A DNA stretch of 64,000 nt from Gordonia humi. GTDB taxonomy: Bacteria; Actinomycetota; Actinomycetes; Mycobacteriales; Mycobacteriaceae. The translations under genes were made by a program, and so were the position numbers. The notes beneath the pieces were generated by a model. It made no database searches. It was not told where the DNA came from and was given only the letters and a program-made list of their open reading frames with translations. Numbering within the stretch: position 1 is the stretch's first letter; every line of letters begins with the position of its first letter. The stretch is from assembly GCF_014197435.1 (NCBI RefSeq), contig NZ_JACIFP010000001.1, positions 3,658,001-3,722,000 on the forward strand. The letters run 5' to 3'. Shown piece by piece: positions 20,215-29,016 of the stretch.

Positions 20215-20892
20215 ATGCCCGAGTCCGTGCACGTCGAAGTCCTGACCGCGGTGTTCCAGGTGCGCGAATGCGCCGACGCAGGCCACACGCTGCATGTTCT
20301 ACTGGTGCGGCGAGACGGCGAGTGGTCGCTGCCCGGCGGCGACATCGGTGATCGGGACACGCTGTCGGCCTCGGCACGCCGCCATCTGTCCGAGCAGGCG
20401 CAGCTCACCCGCGTCGCCCATCTCGAGCAGCTGACCGTGTTCTCCGATCCGGACCGGGTGCCACAGCATCGGACCGTCGCGTCGACGTTCCTCGGGCTGG
20501 TCCCCCGCGACATCCCCGCGGACCGGACCTCCGACGACGTGGCCTGGGTCGACGTCGCCGAGCTCCCCGCCCTGGCCTACGACCACGCGCAGATCATCGA
20601 CCAGGCCCGACAGCGGTTGGCCGCGAAGCTCTCGTACACGAACATCGCGTTCGCGCTGGCCCCGGGCGCGTTCTCCATGTCGGAACTGTCGGAGATCTAC
20701 GGCGCGGCGCTCGGGTACACCGTCGACGCGACCAATCTGCTACGGATCCTGTCGAGGCGCGGGGTGGTCGTCTCCACCGGCACCGTCGGCCGGACCGGAC
20801 GCTCCGGTGGGCGCCCACCCAGTCTGTACGCCTTCGCCGACACCGTACTGCGGGTGACCGACGAGTTCGCCACCCTGCGGCCACCCATGTGA
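20215..20892 (+). CDS. NrtR-type NAD biosynthesis regulator (NUDIX domain plus winged helix)
   Basis: A 225-residue protein with an N-terminal NUDIX-like domain (VLTAVFQVRE, HVLLVRRDGEWSLPGGDI) and a C-terminal winged-helix region ([41 protein letters not shown] split over helix-turn-helix, then GRPPSLYAF). In the NUDIX box the usual GX5EX7REUXEE is degenerate (GGDIGDRDTLSASARRHLSEQ lacks the REXXEE glutamates), typical of NrtR proteins that sense ADP-ribose or NAD derivatives without hydrolysing them. It is divergent from nadA, as in mycobacteria (Rv1593c). Its 3' 153 nt overlap the convergent DUF2567 gene. Confidence 0.85.
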   Translation: MPESVHVEVLTAVFQVRECADAGHTLHVLLVRRDGEWSLPGGDIGDRDTLSASARRHLSEQAQLTRVAHLEQLTVFSDPDRVPQHRTVASTFLGLVPRDIPADRTSDDVAWVDVAELPALAYDHAQIIDQARQRLAAKLSYTNIAFALAPGAFSMSELSEIYGAALGYTVDATNLLRILSRRGVVVSTGTVGRTGRSGGRPPSLYAFADTVLRVTDEFATLRPPM

Positions 20893-21486
20893 CGGCGCCG
20901 CGACCGGCGTCCACCCGGGATCCGCGGCGGGCTCATCGGGACGCAGCGTCGGGTTCTTCGCGGTGAGGACGCAGATCAGATAGACGATCACCGCGGTGGT
21001 CGGCGCGCAGATCAACAGCAGCCACGGCTGCGAGACGTCCGAATCGAACCACAGCCGCACGGTGAACCGGTAGTCGCCCGGCACGTTCGGGTCGAACGTC
21101 GGCCGCACGGCCTTCGCGATGCGCGTTCCTATGTCCATCGCCAGACCGGACGAGACGATCGCGATGACGGTGGTCAGCACCAGCCCCTGCACCCCGCGCA
21201 TCGACCGGAGACCGAACCAGGCCGCCAACGCGAGCACCGCGCCCAGGGCGAAGGACAGGAATGCGAACGTCGCCACCCCGCCGAACAGGTTCGCTATGGA
21301 GCCCTCGTCGAACGTCCCGTCGCCGGGCTTGTCGACGGTCACGTCGACCGGCGGCGAGAGCCACACCCACAGTCCGCCGACCAGCACCGACAGTGCCAGC
21401 ACGACGACGATGAACACGATCGCCGTGCGGATGTCCGGCTTCTTCCGGGCGGACACGGTCGTGGGAGCGGGTGCGGCGGCGGTCAT
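20740..21486 (-). CDS. DUF2567 membrane protein of the biotin operon
   Basis: A 248-residue membrane protein. Hydrophobic segments are [22 protein letters not shown], a pair within [35 protein letters not shown] and [20 protein letters not shown]; between the first two is a loop with [11 protein letters not shown]. The tail after residue 190 is Pro/Gly-rich and probably disordered. Its start overlaps the bsaP stop (ATGA). M. tuberculosis has the same order bioB-Rv1590-Rv1591. Function unknown; the tight linkage suggests a biotin-related or envelope role. The tail overlaps nrtR on the other strand by 153 nt. Confidence 0.78.
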   Translation of the reverse strand: MTAAAPAPTTVSARKKPDIRTAIVFIVVVLALSVLVGGLWVWLSPPVDVTVDKPGDGTFDEGSIANLFGGVATFAFLSFALGAVLALAAWFGLRSMRGVQGLVLTTVIAIVSSGLAMDIGTRIAKAVRPTFDPNVPGDYRFTVRLWFDSDVSQPWLLLICAPTTAVIVYLICVLTAKNPTLRPDEPAADPGWTPVAAPSHGWPQGGELVGHPQYGVGEGVQTGWAPTGASGPADGAGGDDHPAPRQDP

Positions 21487-21743
21487 CGACGTTCGAGCTC
21501 CGTCGAATCGACGACGCCGTGGCGCGAACAACGGGCGTCCCACCCGTCGGGGCGGACCTGCACCACCATCCGACGGCCGCACTGGCCGCAGAAACGCGCC
21601 GGTTCGAGGCCGAGTCGGGCCGCAGCGGGCACCGCGTCGTCGGCCTGCAACTCCAGCTCGACACCGGTGAAGACGCCGTACTTCAGTGGCTCGGCGAGCG
21701 GTCCGGGAACCGTTCGGGTCCCCACGGGGTCGGTACCGATCAT
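21483..21743 (-). CDS. bsaP: Biotin synthase auxiliary protein
   Basis: An 86-residue protein matching the actinobacterial family of Rv1590, recently reported as an auxiliary protein that mycobacterial biotin synthase needs to convert dethiobiotin into biotin. The C-terminal half has FCGQCGRRM and, 16 residues later, RCSRHG, giving three cysteines in a compact arrangement suited to an iron-sulfur cluster. The ATG at 21743 begins [14 protein letters not shown]; it lies 57 nt after bioB, and its stop overlaps the DUF2567 start. A longer open frame begins at 21785 but has no better ribosome site. Confidence 0.82.
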   Translation of the reverse strand: MIGTDPVGTRTVPGPLAEPLKYGVFTGVELELQADDAVPAAARLGLEPARFCGQCGRRMVVQVRPDGWDARCSRHGVVDSTELERR

Positions 21744-21800
21744 CTCTGCCTCCTCGTCGACGCGGTCGCGTCCACGACGGTACACGCCGTCGCCCCGGCG

Positions 21801-22832
21801 TCAGATCGTGTCATTGAGCACCTTGATCGGCATCGACAGGTCCGACAGCAGATCGAGGTCGGATTCGGCCGGTCGGCCGAGCGTCGTCAGATAGTTGCCG
21901 ACGATCACCGCGTTGATGCCGCCCAGGATGCCCTGTTCGGCACCGAGGTCGCCGAGCGTGATCTCGCGACCGCCCGCGAACCGCAGGATGGTGCGCGGCA
22001 ACGCGAGTCGGAACGCGGCCACCGACTTGAGGGCCTCGGAGGCCGGGAGCACGTCGAGGTCGCCGAACGGCGTGCCCGGACGCGGGTTCAGGAAGTTCAG
22101 CGGCACCTCGTCCGGGTCGAGCGAGGCGAGGTCGGCGGCGAACTCGGCGCGCTGCTCCAGGGTCTCGCCCATGCCGAGGATGCCTCCGCAGCACACCTCC
22201 ATGCCGGCGTCGCGCACCATCCGCAGGGTGCCCCAACGCTCCTCCCACGTGTGGGTGGTGACGACGTTCGGGAAGTGGCTGCGCGCGGTCTCGAGGTTGT
22301 GGTTGTAACGATGGACGCCCATGGCGGCGAGCTCGTCGACCTGTTCCTGGGTGAGCATGCCGAGACTGCACGCGATCTGGATGTCGACCTCGTTGCGGAT
22401 CGCCTCGATGCCGGCCGCGACCTGAGCCAGCAGACGCTTGTCGGGACCACGGACCGCGGCGACGATGCAGAACTCGGTGGCACCGGTCTTCGCGGTCTGC
22501 TTAGCCGCCTCGACGAGAGACGGGATGTCGATCCAGGCGCTGCGGACCGGGGACGCGAACAGTCCCGACTGGCTGCAGAAGTGGCAGTCCTCGGGGCAGC
22601 CGCCGGTCTTGAGGGAGATGATGCCCTCGACTTCGACCTCCGGACCGCACCAGCGCATCCGTACATCGTGTGCCAGCGCGAGCGTCTCGGTGAGGCGATC
22701 GTCCGGCAGCTGCAGGACCTGCAGCACCTGCTCCTTGTCGAGTCCGACGCCGCGTTCGAGGACCTGTTCGCGAGCGATGTCGAGGATGTCGCCGGTGGCC
22801 GCGCCCTCGCGCGCCTGTTCGGTGGTGGTCAT
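21801..22832 (-). CDS. bioB: Biotin synthase
   Basis: A 343-residue radical-SAM enzyme that inserts sulfur into dethiobiotin. The radical-SAM cluster motif is [13 protein letters not shown] (CxxxCxxC). Further landmarks are [58 protein letters not shown] (split), [11 protein letters not shown] and [11 protein letters not shown], then [10 protein letters not shown], matching the substrate- and [2Fe-2S]-binding residues. The ATG at 22832 overlaps the bioD stop. bsaP follows directly, consistent with the auxiliary-dependent type of BioB. Confidence 0.96.
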   Translation of the reverse strand: MTTTEQAREGAATGDILDIAREQVLERGVGLDKEQVLQVLQLPDDRLTETLALAHDVRMRWCGPEVEVEGIISLKTGGCPEDCHFCSQSGLFASPVRSAWIDIPSLVEAAKQTAKTGATEFCIVAAVRGPDKRLLAQVAAGIEAIRNEVDIQIACSLGMLTQEQVDELAAMGVHRYNHNLETARSHFPNVVTTHTWEERWGTLRMVRDAGMEVCCGGILGMGETLEQRAEFAADLASLDPDEVPLNFLNPRPGTPFGDLDVLPASEALKSVAAFRLALPRTILRFAGGREITLGDLGAEQGILGGINAVIVGNYLTTLGRPAESDLDLLSDLSMPIKVLNDTI

Positions 22833-23545
22833 GCGGTGTTCTCCTGTCGTGGGGCTGGATTCTGGTGAGCTGAGAAGAGGGTTCGATCGACCCACTCGGG
22901 GGCCGCGGCTCGGAAGTCGGCGCGATCGCGGGTGCCTGCCCGGGCGGGAACGACGCCGACGATCGGAGTCTCGGTGAGCCGGACGAGATCGGCACGGTTG
23001 CACGTCATCGCCAGATCGGGCTCCTCGGGCCACGACCCGATGATCAGCCCGGCGACGGCGACGCCGGCGCGCCGGAGCTCGCGGACGGTGAGTTCGGTGT
23101 GGTTGAGCGTGCCGAGCCCCGGATCGGTCACGACGACGACCGGCGCGTCGAGGTCGAGTGCCACATCGACGACGGTCAGCTCCGGCGCCAACCGGACGAG
23201 CACGCCGCCCGCCCCCTCGACGAGCACGAGGTCGCAGACGGCCGCCAGGTCGGCGACCGCTCCGCGGATGTCGGCGAGGGTCACGAACGGAAGGCCGGAG
23301 CGGCGTGCGGCCGTCTCCGGTGCGAGCGGTTCCGGGTAGCGGGCGCCTTCGCGGATCGGCAGGTCGCCGACGAGTTCGGTGACCACGGCGAGGTCGCCGG
23401 GGTCGCCCGGTGCGACGCCGGTCTGCGCGGCCTTGACGACGCCCACGCGCAGATCCGCCGCCTGCGCCGCCGCGGCGAGGGTGGCGACGACGATCGTCTT
23501 CCCGACGTCGGTGCCCGTCCCGGTGATCACGAGGGTCGAGGTCAT
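22829..23545 (-). CDS. bioD: Dethiobiotin synthetase
   Basis: A 238-residue ATP-dependent carboxylase that closes the ureido ring to make dethiobiotin from DAPA. The P-loop is [10 protein letters not shown] at the N-terminus, followed by [18 protein letters not shown] and [18 protein letters not shown]. The start at the ATG at 23545 overlaps the bioF stop (ATGA). Length is typical. Confidence 0.94.
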   Translation of the reverse strand: MTSTLVITGTGTDVGKTIVVATLAAAAQAADLRVGVVKAAQTGVAPGDPGDLAVVTELVGDLPIREGARYPEPLAPETAARRSGLPFVTLADIRGAVADLAAVCDLVLVEGAGGVLVRLAPELTVVDVALDLDAPVVVVTDPGLGTLNHTELTVRELRRAGVAVAGLIIGSWPEEPDLAMTCNRADLVRLTETPIVGVVPARAGTRDRADFRAAAPEWVDRTLFSAHQNPAPRQENTA

Positions 23546-24690
23546 CGGACGGTCTCCACGTCGGTTCTCCCGACCTCGGCCAACGCGTCGCGCACCACGT
23601 CGGCGACCAGGTCCAGGGTGGCCTCGTCGACGTCGGCGCGGACTGTCAGGCGCAGCCTCGAGGTGCCCTCGGGCACCGACGGCGGCCGGAAGCATCCGAC
23701 GAGCACCCCGCGATCGCGGCAGATGCCCGCAGCGGTCACGGCGGCCACCGGGTCGCCGACGATCAGCGACACGACGGCCGAATCGGGTGCCGGCGCGCCG
23801 AGCGCGGCCGCGATCCGCTGCGCGTTCGACCGGAGGCGCAACGGGAGTTCGGGACGGTCCATCAGGACGCGCAACGCCGCGTGCGCGGCGCCGACGGCGG
23901 CCGGGTTGAGCCCGGTGTCGAAGATGAACGTCCGCGCATGGTCGATCAGATGATCACGCAGCAGCCGCGACCCCGCGACCACACCGCCCTGGGCGGCGAG
24001 CGATTTGGAGCAGACCGCGGTCACGATCAACCCGTCGGATCCGGCGAGCCCGCATTCGGCGACCAGACCGCGGCCGCCCGGGCCGCGCACTCCGACGGCA
24101 TGGGCCTCGTCGACGAGCATCGTCGCACCGCCCTCGCGCGCTGCCGCGTACAGCTCACGCAGGGGTGCCAGTCGCCCGTCGACGCTGTACACCGAATCGG
24201 TGACGACCAGCGCCCGCGGCTCCGACCGGTCGGCGAGGACACGTCGTACGGCCTCGTGGTCGCCGCGATCGACGACGACCACGCGGGCGCGGGAGAGCCG
24301 ACACCCGTCGATCAGCGACGCATGCGTACCGGTGTCGCTGACGATGAGATCGCCGCGCCCGACGAGAGCGGTGATCGCACCGATGTTCGCGAGATAGCCC
24401 GACGAGAAGACGAGCGCAGCCTCGGCGCCGAGGAATCGGGCCATGTCGTCCTCGAAGTCCAGATGCGCCTGGGTGGTGCCCACCACCAGGCGCGACGACG
24501 TCGACCCGGTCCCCCACGCGTCGACTCCGGCGTGGGCGCCGGCGATCACCTCCGGGTGCGTGGACAGCCCGAGGTAGTCGTTGGAGGCCAGGTTGATCTC
24601 ACTGCCGTTGGCCTGGCGGGCGACCGGCGCCCGATGCAGACCGGCGGCGACGGTCCGCTCGGCGACCTCGGCGAGCCACGGCGCGCTCAT
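23542..24690 (-). CDS. bioF: 8-amino-7-oxononanoate synthase
   Basis: A 382-residue PLP-dependent alpha-oxoamine synthase, condensing pimeloyl thioester with alanine. It shows [94 protein letters not shown] and the PLP lysine in [10 protein letters not shown]. The ATG at 24690 overlaps the bioA stop (ATGA). Length is typical of the family. Confidence 0.95.
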   Translation of the reverse strand: MSAPWLAEVAERTVAAGLHRAPVARQANGSEINLASNDYLGLSTHPEVIAGAHAGVDAWGTGSTSSRLVVGTTQAHLDFEDDMARFLGAEAALVFSSGYLANIGAITALVGRGDLIVSDTGTHASLIDGCRLSRARVVVVDRGDHEAVRRVLADRSEPRALVVTDSVYSVDGRLAPLRELYAAAREGGATMLVDEAHAVGVRGPGGRGLVAECGLAGSDGLIVTAVCSKSLAAQGGVVAGSRLLRDHLIDHARTFIFDTGLNPAAVGAAHAALRVLMDRPELPLRLRSNAQRIAAALGAPAPDSAVVSLIVGDPVAAVTAAGICRDRGVLVGCFRPPSVPEGTSRLRLTVRADVDEATLDLVADVVRDALAEVGRTDVETVR

Positions 24691-26039
24691 GCGAGGACCC
24701 CCGTCGCGGAGGCCTGGGCGGTCGCGGAGACATGGGCGGTCTCGGAGACCTCGGCAGTCTCGGCGGCCGCCAGCGATGCCCAGACCCCGGCGCCGAGTCC
24801 AGCCGTCAGAGTCGCCAGATCGGCGTCGTCGACGATCAACGGCGGCATCGTGTAGATCAGGTTGCGGAAGGGGCGCAGCCACACGCCCGCGTCCAGGACC
24901 GCATCGGTCGCCGCGACCATGTCGACGTCGCGGTCGAGTGCGACGACGCCGATCGCCCCGCGCACCCGTACGTCGGCGACGCCGTCGAGTCCGCGCAGCG
25001 GCTCCAGACCGGCACTCAACCCGGCCTCGATCTGCGGGACCCGTCGCCGCCAGTCCGATGCCGCCAACACCTCGAGCGAGGCGCAGGCCACGGCACACGC
25101 GAGTGGATTGGCCATGAACGTGGGCCCGTGCGCCAGACCGCCCGCTTCTCCGCGGCTGATGACCTCGGCGATCTCGTCGGTCGTCAAGGTCGCCGCCAAC
25201 GTCAGATATCCGCCGGTCAGGGCCTTGCCGACGCACATGATGTCCGGGGCGACGCCGGCGTGGTCGACGGCGAACAGTTCGCCGGTCCGGCCGAATCCGG
25301 TGGCGATCTCGTCACAGATCAGCAGCACGTCGTGTGCATCGCACAGTCGGCGGACCTCGGCGACGAGGCGCGGATCATGAAACCGCATGCCGCCCGCGCC
25401 TTGGACGACGGGTTCGATGATCATCGCGGCGAGACGATCCGAGTGAACCGCGAGCGCCTCGTCGAGCGACTCGACGTAGGCGGGGTCGAAGTCGGCGGGC
25501 GGTGCGGGCACGAACACCTGCTCGGCGATGACTCCGGCCCACATGGCGTGCATCCCACCGTCGGGATCGCACACGCTCATCGGCGCGAAGGTGTCGCCGT
25601 GGTAGCCGCCGCGCCAGGTGAGGACCCGGTTGCGGGCACTGCGCCCGCGGCTGCGCTGGTACTGGATCGCCATCTTGATCGCGACCTCGACCGACACCGA
25701 GCCCGAGTCGGCGAAGAACACCTTCGTCAACGGCTCCGGCGTCATGTCGACGAGAGCCGCGGCCAGTCGCGCCGCGGGTTCGTGGGTCAATCCGCCGAAC
25801 ATGACGTGCGACATCTTCGCGAGCTGGTCGGTCACCGCGGCGTCGAGGACCGGGTGCCGGTAGCCGTGGATCGCGGCCCACCAGGAACTCATGCCGTCGA
25901 TCGCCGCCGAGCCGTCGGCGAACGTCAGCCGCACACCGGCGGCCGACGAGACGACCCGGGGCGAGGTCGACGCCGGGAAGCCCCCGTAGGGGTGCCACAC
26001 GTGCTCGGCGTCGATCCGGGCGATGGTGTGCTGATCCAC
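24687..26039 (-). CDS. bioA: DAPA aminotransferase
   Basis: A 450-residue class III aminotransferase that uses SAM as amino donor to make 7,8-diaminopelargonate. It has [78 protein letters not shown] and the PLP lysine in [17 protein letters not shown]. The start is the GTG at 26039 behind GAGGAGGAG. The C-terminus carries an unusual low-complexity extension of Ala/Glu/Thr/Ser/Val repeats, encoded by 18-bp DNA repeats, beyond the normal end of the enzyme. Confidence 0.95.
   Translation of the reverse strand: MDQHTIARIDAEHVWHPYGGFPASTSPRVVSSAAGVRLTFADGSAAIDGMSSWWAAIHGYRHPVLDAAVTDQLAKMSHVMFGGLTHEPAARLAAALVDMTPEPLTKVFFADSGSVSVEVAIKMAIQYQRSRGRSARNRVLTWRGGYHGDTFAPMSVCDPDGGMHAMWAGVIAEQVFVPAPPADFDPAYVESLDEALAVHSDRLAAMIIEPVVQGAGGMRFHDPRLVAEVRRLCDAHDVLLICDEIATGFGRTGELFAVDHAGVAPDIMCVGKALTGGYLTLAATLTTDEIAEVISRGEAGGLAHGPTFMANPLACAVACASLEVLAASDWRRRVPQIEAGLSAGLEPLRGLDGVADVRVRGAIGVVALDRDVDMVAATDAVLDAGVWLRPFRNLIYTMPPLIVDDADLATLTAGLGAGVWASLAAAETAEVSETAHVSATAQASATGVLA
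24703..24774. repeat. 18-bp tandem repeat in the 3' end of bioA
   Basis: Four 18-nt units follow head to tail: 24703-24720, 24721-24738, 24739-24756 and a diverged 24757-24774. The first two differ at two or three positions and the third shares the GTC.CGGAGA core. Because the unit is a multiple of three, the repeat adds six residues per copy to BioA without breaking the frame. Confidence 0.7.
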
Positions 26040-26082
26040 TCGCTCCTCCTCACAGGTTCCCCGTCACATCTGCGACCGCAGT

Positions 26083-26099
26083 CCTGAACACTGTACAGG
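26083..26099. promoter_or_regulatory. Putative BioQ operator 1
   Basis: A 17-bp palindrome, CCTGnACAnTGTnCAGG in form (CCTGAACACTGTACAGG), in the divergent bioA-bioQ region. It contains TGAAC-N3-GTACA, close to the BioQ site described in mycobacteria and corynebacteria as I recall it. A possible bioA -10 (TACAGT on the minus strand) lies inside it. Confidence 0.65.
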
Positions 26100-26103
26100 C
26101 GAA

Positions 26104-26120
26104 CCTGGACGGCGTACAGG
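26104..26120. promoter_or_regulatory. Putative BioQ operator 2
   Basis: A second 17-bp palindrome of the same form (CCTGGACGGCGTACAGG), with 14 of 16 non-central positions symmetric. Its centre is 21 bp from that of operator 1, two helical turns, so both sites face the same side of the helix. It lies between the bioA and bioQ promoters. Confidence 0.6.
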
Positions 26121-26136
26121 AGGTCGAGACGGCGGC

Positions 26137-26142
26137 TATCCT
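26137..26142 (+). promoter_or_regulatory. -10 element (TATCCT) giving a leaderless bioQ start
   Basis: TATCCT ends 6 nt before the GTG at 26149, and there is no ribosome site, so the bioQ transcript is probably leaderless. Operator 2 covers the -35 side of this promoter, consistent with autoregulation. Confidence 0.5.
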
Positions 26143-26148
26143 GTCACG

Positions 26149-26712
26149 GTGAGCAACACCCGGGCCGACGTCCTCGCCGCCGCACGCGCGATCCTCGCCG
26201 AGCACAGCCTCGCCGACCTGACGATGCGCCGACTGGCGACCGACCTCGGCGTCCGGCCGAACGCGCTGTACTGGCACTTCCCGAACAAGCAGACGATGCT
26301 CGCCGCCCTGGCCGACGACATCCTGGGTGCTCTGGTCCCGCCCACCGACGGCCCGGTGCCGCAGCGGATCAGGCAGGTCGCCGCGGATATGCGCGCGGCG
26401 CTGCTGCAGGTGCCCGACAGCGCCGAGATCGTCTCATCGGCGTGGGCCTCGGGACTGTCCGACCGTGCCGCGGTCGACCTGATCGCACGTATCGCCCGCG
26501 ACGGAGACCTCGACGACACCGCCGCAGCGGGTGTCGCGACCGCCGTGTGCCAGTTGACGATCGGATTGACGATCGAGGAGCAGACCCGGACGCAGATGGA
26601 GCGCCTCGGCGTCACGGGACCGTCCGGTCGCGATTTCGCGGGCGAGTTCGCCGGCGGCCTCGACGTTATCGTCGCGGGTGTGACCGCGGCGGTCCACGCA
26701 CTCGCCGATTAG
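26149..26712 (+). CDS. bioQ: TetR-family biotin operon repressor
   Basis: A 187-residue TetR-family regulator. The N-terminal helix-turn-helix is clear: VLAAARAILAEHSLADLTMRRLATDLGVRPNALYWHFPNKQTML. The C-terminal ligand domain is of ordinary length. It is divergent from bioA-F-D-B, and two palindromes of the BioQ type lie between the genes, so I assign it as BioQ, the biotin repressor that replaces BirA regulation in Corynebacterium and Mycobacterium. BioQ is not known to bind biotin or biotinyl-AMP itself; the effector is unsettled. Confidence 0.82.
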   Translation: MSNTRADVLAAARAILAEHSLADLTMRRLATDLGVRPNALYWHFPNKQTMLAALADDILGALVPPTDGPVPQRIRQVAADMRAALLQVPDSAEIVSSAWASGLSDRAAVDLIARIARDGDLDDTAAAGVATAVCQLTIGLTIEEQTRTQMERLGVTGPSGRDFAGEFAGGLDVIVAGVTAAVHALAD

Positions 26713-26728
26713 CGGCCGACTGCCGCGG

Positions 26729-28999
26729 GTGAGTAGATTCGTCAGTCGTTCGTACCGTACGAGTCCGCTCCAAGTCCGCACACTGAAACGATCTGACGAA
26801 TTGCCTCATTCCGACACCCGACGGGACATCCGCGCGGTGTACCGCACCGACCTGGACGGCCTCCGAGGGGTGGCCATCGCGCTGGTCGCGTGCTTCCACG
26901 TCTGGTTCGGGCGGGTGTCCGGCGGCGTCGACGTCTTCCTCACCCTGTCCGGGTACTTCTTCGTGGGCTCACTGTTGCGGCATGCGATCGCCTCGTCCGA
27001 CCCGGTCGCCACCTTCCGCGATGCGGTGAACCCGTGGCCGCGACTGTCCCGTCTGCTGCGCCGGCTGCTGCCCGCGCTGATCACCGTGCTCATCGGAGTA
27101 GCGATCCTGACCGTGGCGATCCTGCCGCAGACGCGGTGGGTCAACGTCGGCCGCGAGACGATCGCCAGCGCCCTCTACTTCCAGAACTACTATCTGGCGC
27201 AGAACTCACAGGACTATCTCGCCGCGAGTTCGGCCAACAGCCCACTGCAGCATCTGTGGTCGATGTCCATGCAGGGGCAGTTCTTCGTGGCCACACTGCT
27301 GGTCCTTCTGGTGCTCGCCGCGCTCCTCAAGCTCCTGGGACTTCGACTGCGCGCCTTCGCCCGGCCCGCCGTCATCCGCGGGGTGCTCGGCGGCCTCGTC
27401 GCGCTCGTCGCGCTGGCCTCCTTCTACTACGCGCAGGCCCGTCAGGGCGTCGACCTGGGCATCAATCACTGGCTACAGGACCGGCTCGGCGTCAACCAGC
27501 CGTACAACTACTACGACACCCTCGCACGTCTGTGGGAGCCGCTGGTGGGCGGTCTGCTGGCGGTGTGGATGCCGAGAATTCGTCTCCGGTCGTGGCTGCG
27601 CACACTGCTCACGGTCGGCGCCCTCGGGCTGATCGTCTCGTGCGGCTGGTGGATCGACGGCGTCGCCGAATATCCCGGGCCGATGGCCCTGGTCCCGGTC
27701 GGTGCGACGCTGCTCATCATCTTCTCCGGTGCGGTGGCGCCCGACGAACCGGTTCCGGCGGCCAATCGGATGCTCGCGTCCCGACAGGGCGTGTGGCTCG
27801 GCAACCTGGCCTACGCCCTGTACCTCATCCACTGGCCGCTGCTGATCTTCTACCTCGCCCTCGTCTCCCGCGATCAGGCGAACGTCGTCGAGGGCACCGG
27901 CATCCTCGCCGTCTCCCTCGGCCTCGCGTGGCTGACCAAGCGGTACATCGAAGACCCGCTGCGCGGCGGCGGCCGGTCCCCGCTCGCCGAACGGACCCTG
28001 CCGCGCCTGCCCGGAATCCGATACGGCGCCGCGCTGACCACACTGCTCGTAGTGGGCACGCTGGCCGTCGGAACCGGAGCCAAGGTGTGGGAACACCGCA
28101 TGGCCGGTGTCAGCGTCGACACGACGAACCTCGACCCACACCAGTATCCGGGTGCACGGGCATGGCTCGACGACGCTCCGGTTCCGGCGCTGGACCCGCA
28201 GCCGACCCCGCTGGCCGCCGAGTTCGACCTCGCGCCGACCTCCGGCGACCATGTGATGGCGCACTTCGAAGACCCCGACTTCCACGTCGGCGTGTACGGC
28301 GATCCGACCGCCGAGCGCACCCTCGCCGTCGCGGGCGGCTCGCACGCGGAGATGTGGGTGCCCGCCCTGGACATCATCGGCAAGCGCAACGGCTTCAAAG
28401 TGACGACCTATCTGAAGATGGGCTGTCCGCTGACCCTGGAGGACTATCCCACCCGCCCGGACGGCAGCCCGTACCCTGAATGCGGCCCGTGGGTCCGCAA
28501 GGTCCTCGACGAACTCGAACGGGTCCGTCCCGACGCCGTGTTCACCAACACCACCCGACCGAATCCGGACGGTCCCGCCGATCATGTGCCGCCGGGCTAT
28601 CTGATGGTGTTCGACGAACTGCTCGCGGCCGGCATCCCGGTTCTCGGCATGCGCGACACCCCGTGGCCCCACGACGGCGACGGGCGGGCCATCACGACCC
28701 CCGGGTGTCTCGCGGCAGGCGGCGACGCACAGAGCTGCGGCTCCTCGCGCGCCTACTCGCTGGCACCGATCGACCCGATCACCGACTACGCGTCGACGCA
28801 CCCGGGACTGCATGCCGTCGACATGTCCGACGCGGTGTGCGACGACACGTTCTGCCCGGCGATCATCGGTAACATCATCGTCTACAAGGACTACCACCAC
28901 CTGGGGGCGACGTACGTCCGGAGTCTGAGCAGCGCGCTGTCGTATCGACTCGCGCAGGCGCTGCCGTGGACCGGGCCACCGTTCGGTCCATTCGACTGA
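26729..28999 (+). CDS. Acyltransferase 3 family membrane protein with C-terminal SGNH domain
   Basis: A protein of up to 756 residues of the OatA/OafA type. The N-terminal half is an acyltransferase-3 membrane domain with YRTDLDGLRGVAIALVACFHV near residue 38, VFLTLSGYFF, then about ten hydrophobic segments up to residue 450 (including HLWSMSMQGQFF and LYLIHWPLLIFYL). The extracytoplasmic C-terminal half has SGNH features (LAVAGGSHAEMW with the nucleophilic serine; CDDTFCPAIIGNIIVYKDYHHLG with the Asp/His). Such proteins transfer acetyl or other acyl groups to envelope polymers. M. tuberculosis Rv1565c lies in the same place. The start is uncertain: the GTG at 26729 is given, and a GTG at 26837 would leave a shorter but complete domain. 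Confidence 0.85.
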   Translation: MSRFVSRSYRTSPLQVRTLKRSDELPHSDTRRDIRAVYRTDLDGLRGVAIALVACFHVWFGRVSGGVDVFLTLSGYFFVGSLLRHAIASSDPVATFRDAVNPWPRLSRLLRRLLPALITVLIGVAILTVAILPQTRWVNVGRETIASALYFQNYYLAQNSQDYLAASSANSPLQHLWSMSMQGQFFVATLLVLLVLAALLKLLGLRLRAFARPAVIRGVLGGLVALVALASFYYAQARQGVDLGINHWLQDRLGVNQPYNYYDTLARLWEPLVGGLLAVWMPRIRLRSWLRTLLTVGALGLIVSCGWWIDGVAEYPGPMALVPVGATLLIIFSGAVAPDEPVPAANRMLASRQGVWLGNLAYALYLIHWPLLIFYLALVSRDQANVVEGTGILAVSLGLAWLTKRYIEDPLRGGGRSPLAERTLPRLPGIRYGAALTTLLVVGTLAVGTGAKVWEHRMAGVSVDTTNLDPHQYPGARAWLDDAPVPALDPQPTPLAAEFDLAPTSGDHVMAHFEDPDFHVGVYGDPTAERTLAVAGGSHAEMWVPALDIIGKRNGFKVTTYLKMGCPLTLEDYPTRPDGSPYPECGPWVRKVLDELERVRPDAVFTNTTRPNPDGPADHVPPGYLMVFDELLAAGIPVLGMRDTPWPHDGDGRAITTPGCLAAGGDAQSCGSSRAYSLAPIDPITDYASTHPGLHAVDMSDAVCDDTFCPAIIGNIIVYKDYHHLGATYVRSLSSALSYRLAQALPWTGPPFGPFD

Positions 29000-29016
29000 T
29001 CCAGAATCGGAGCGCT

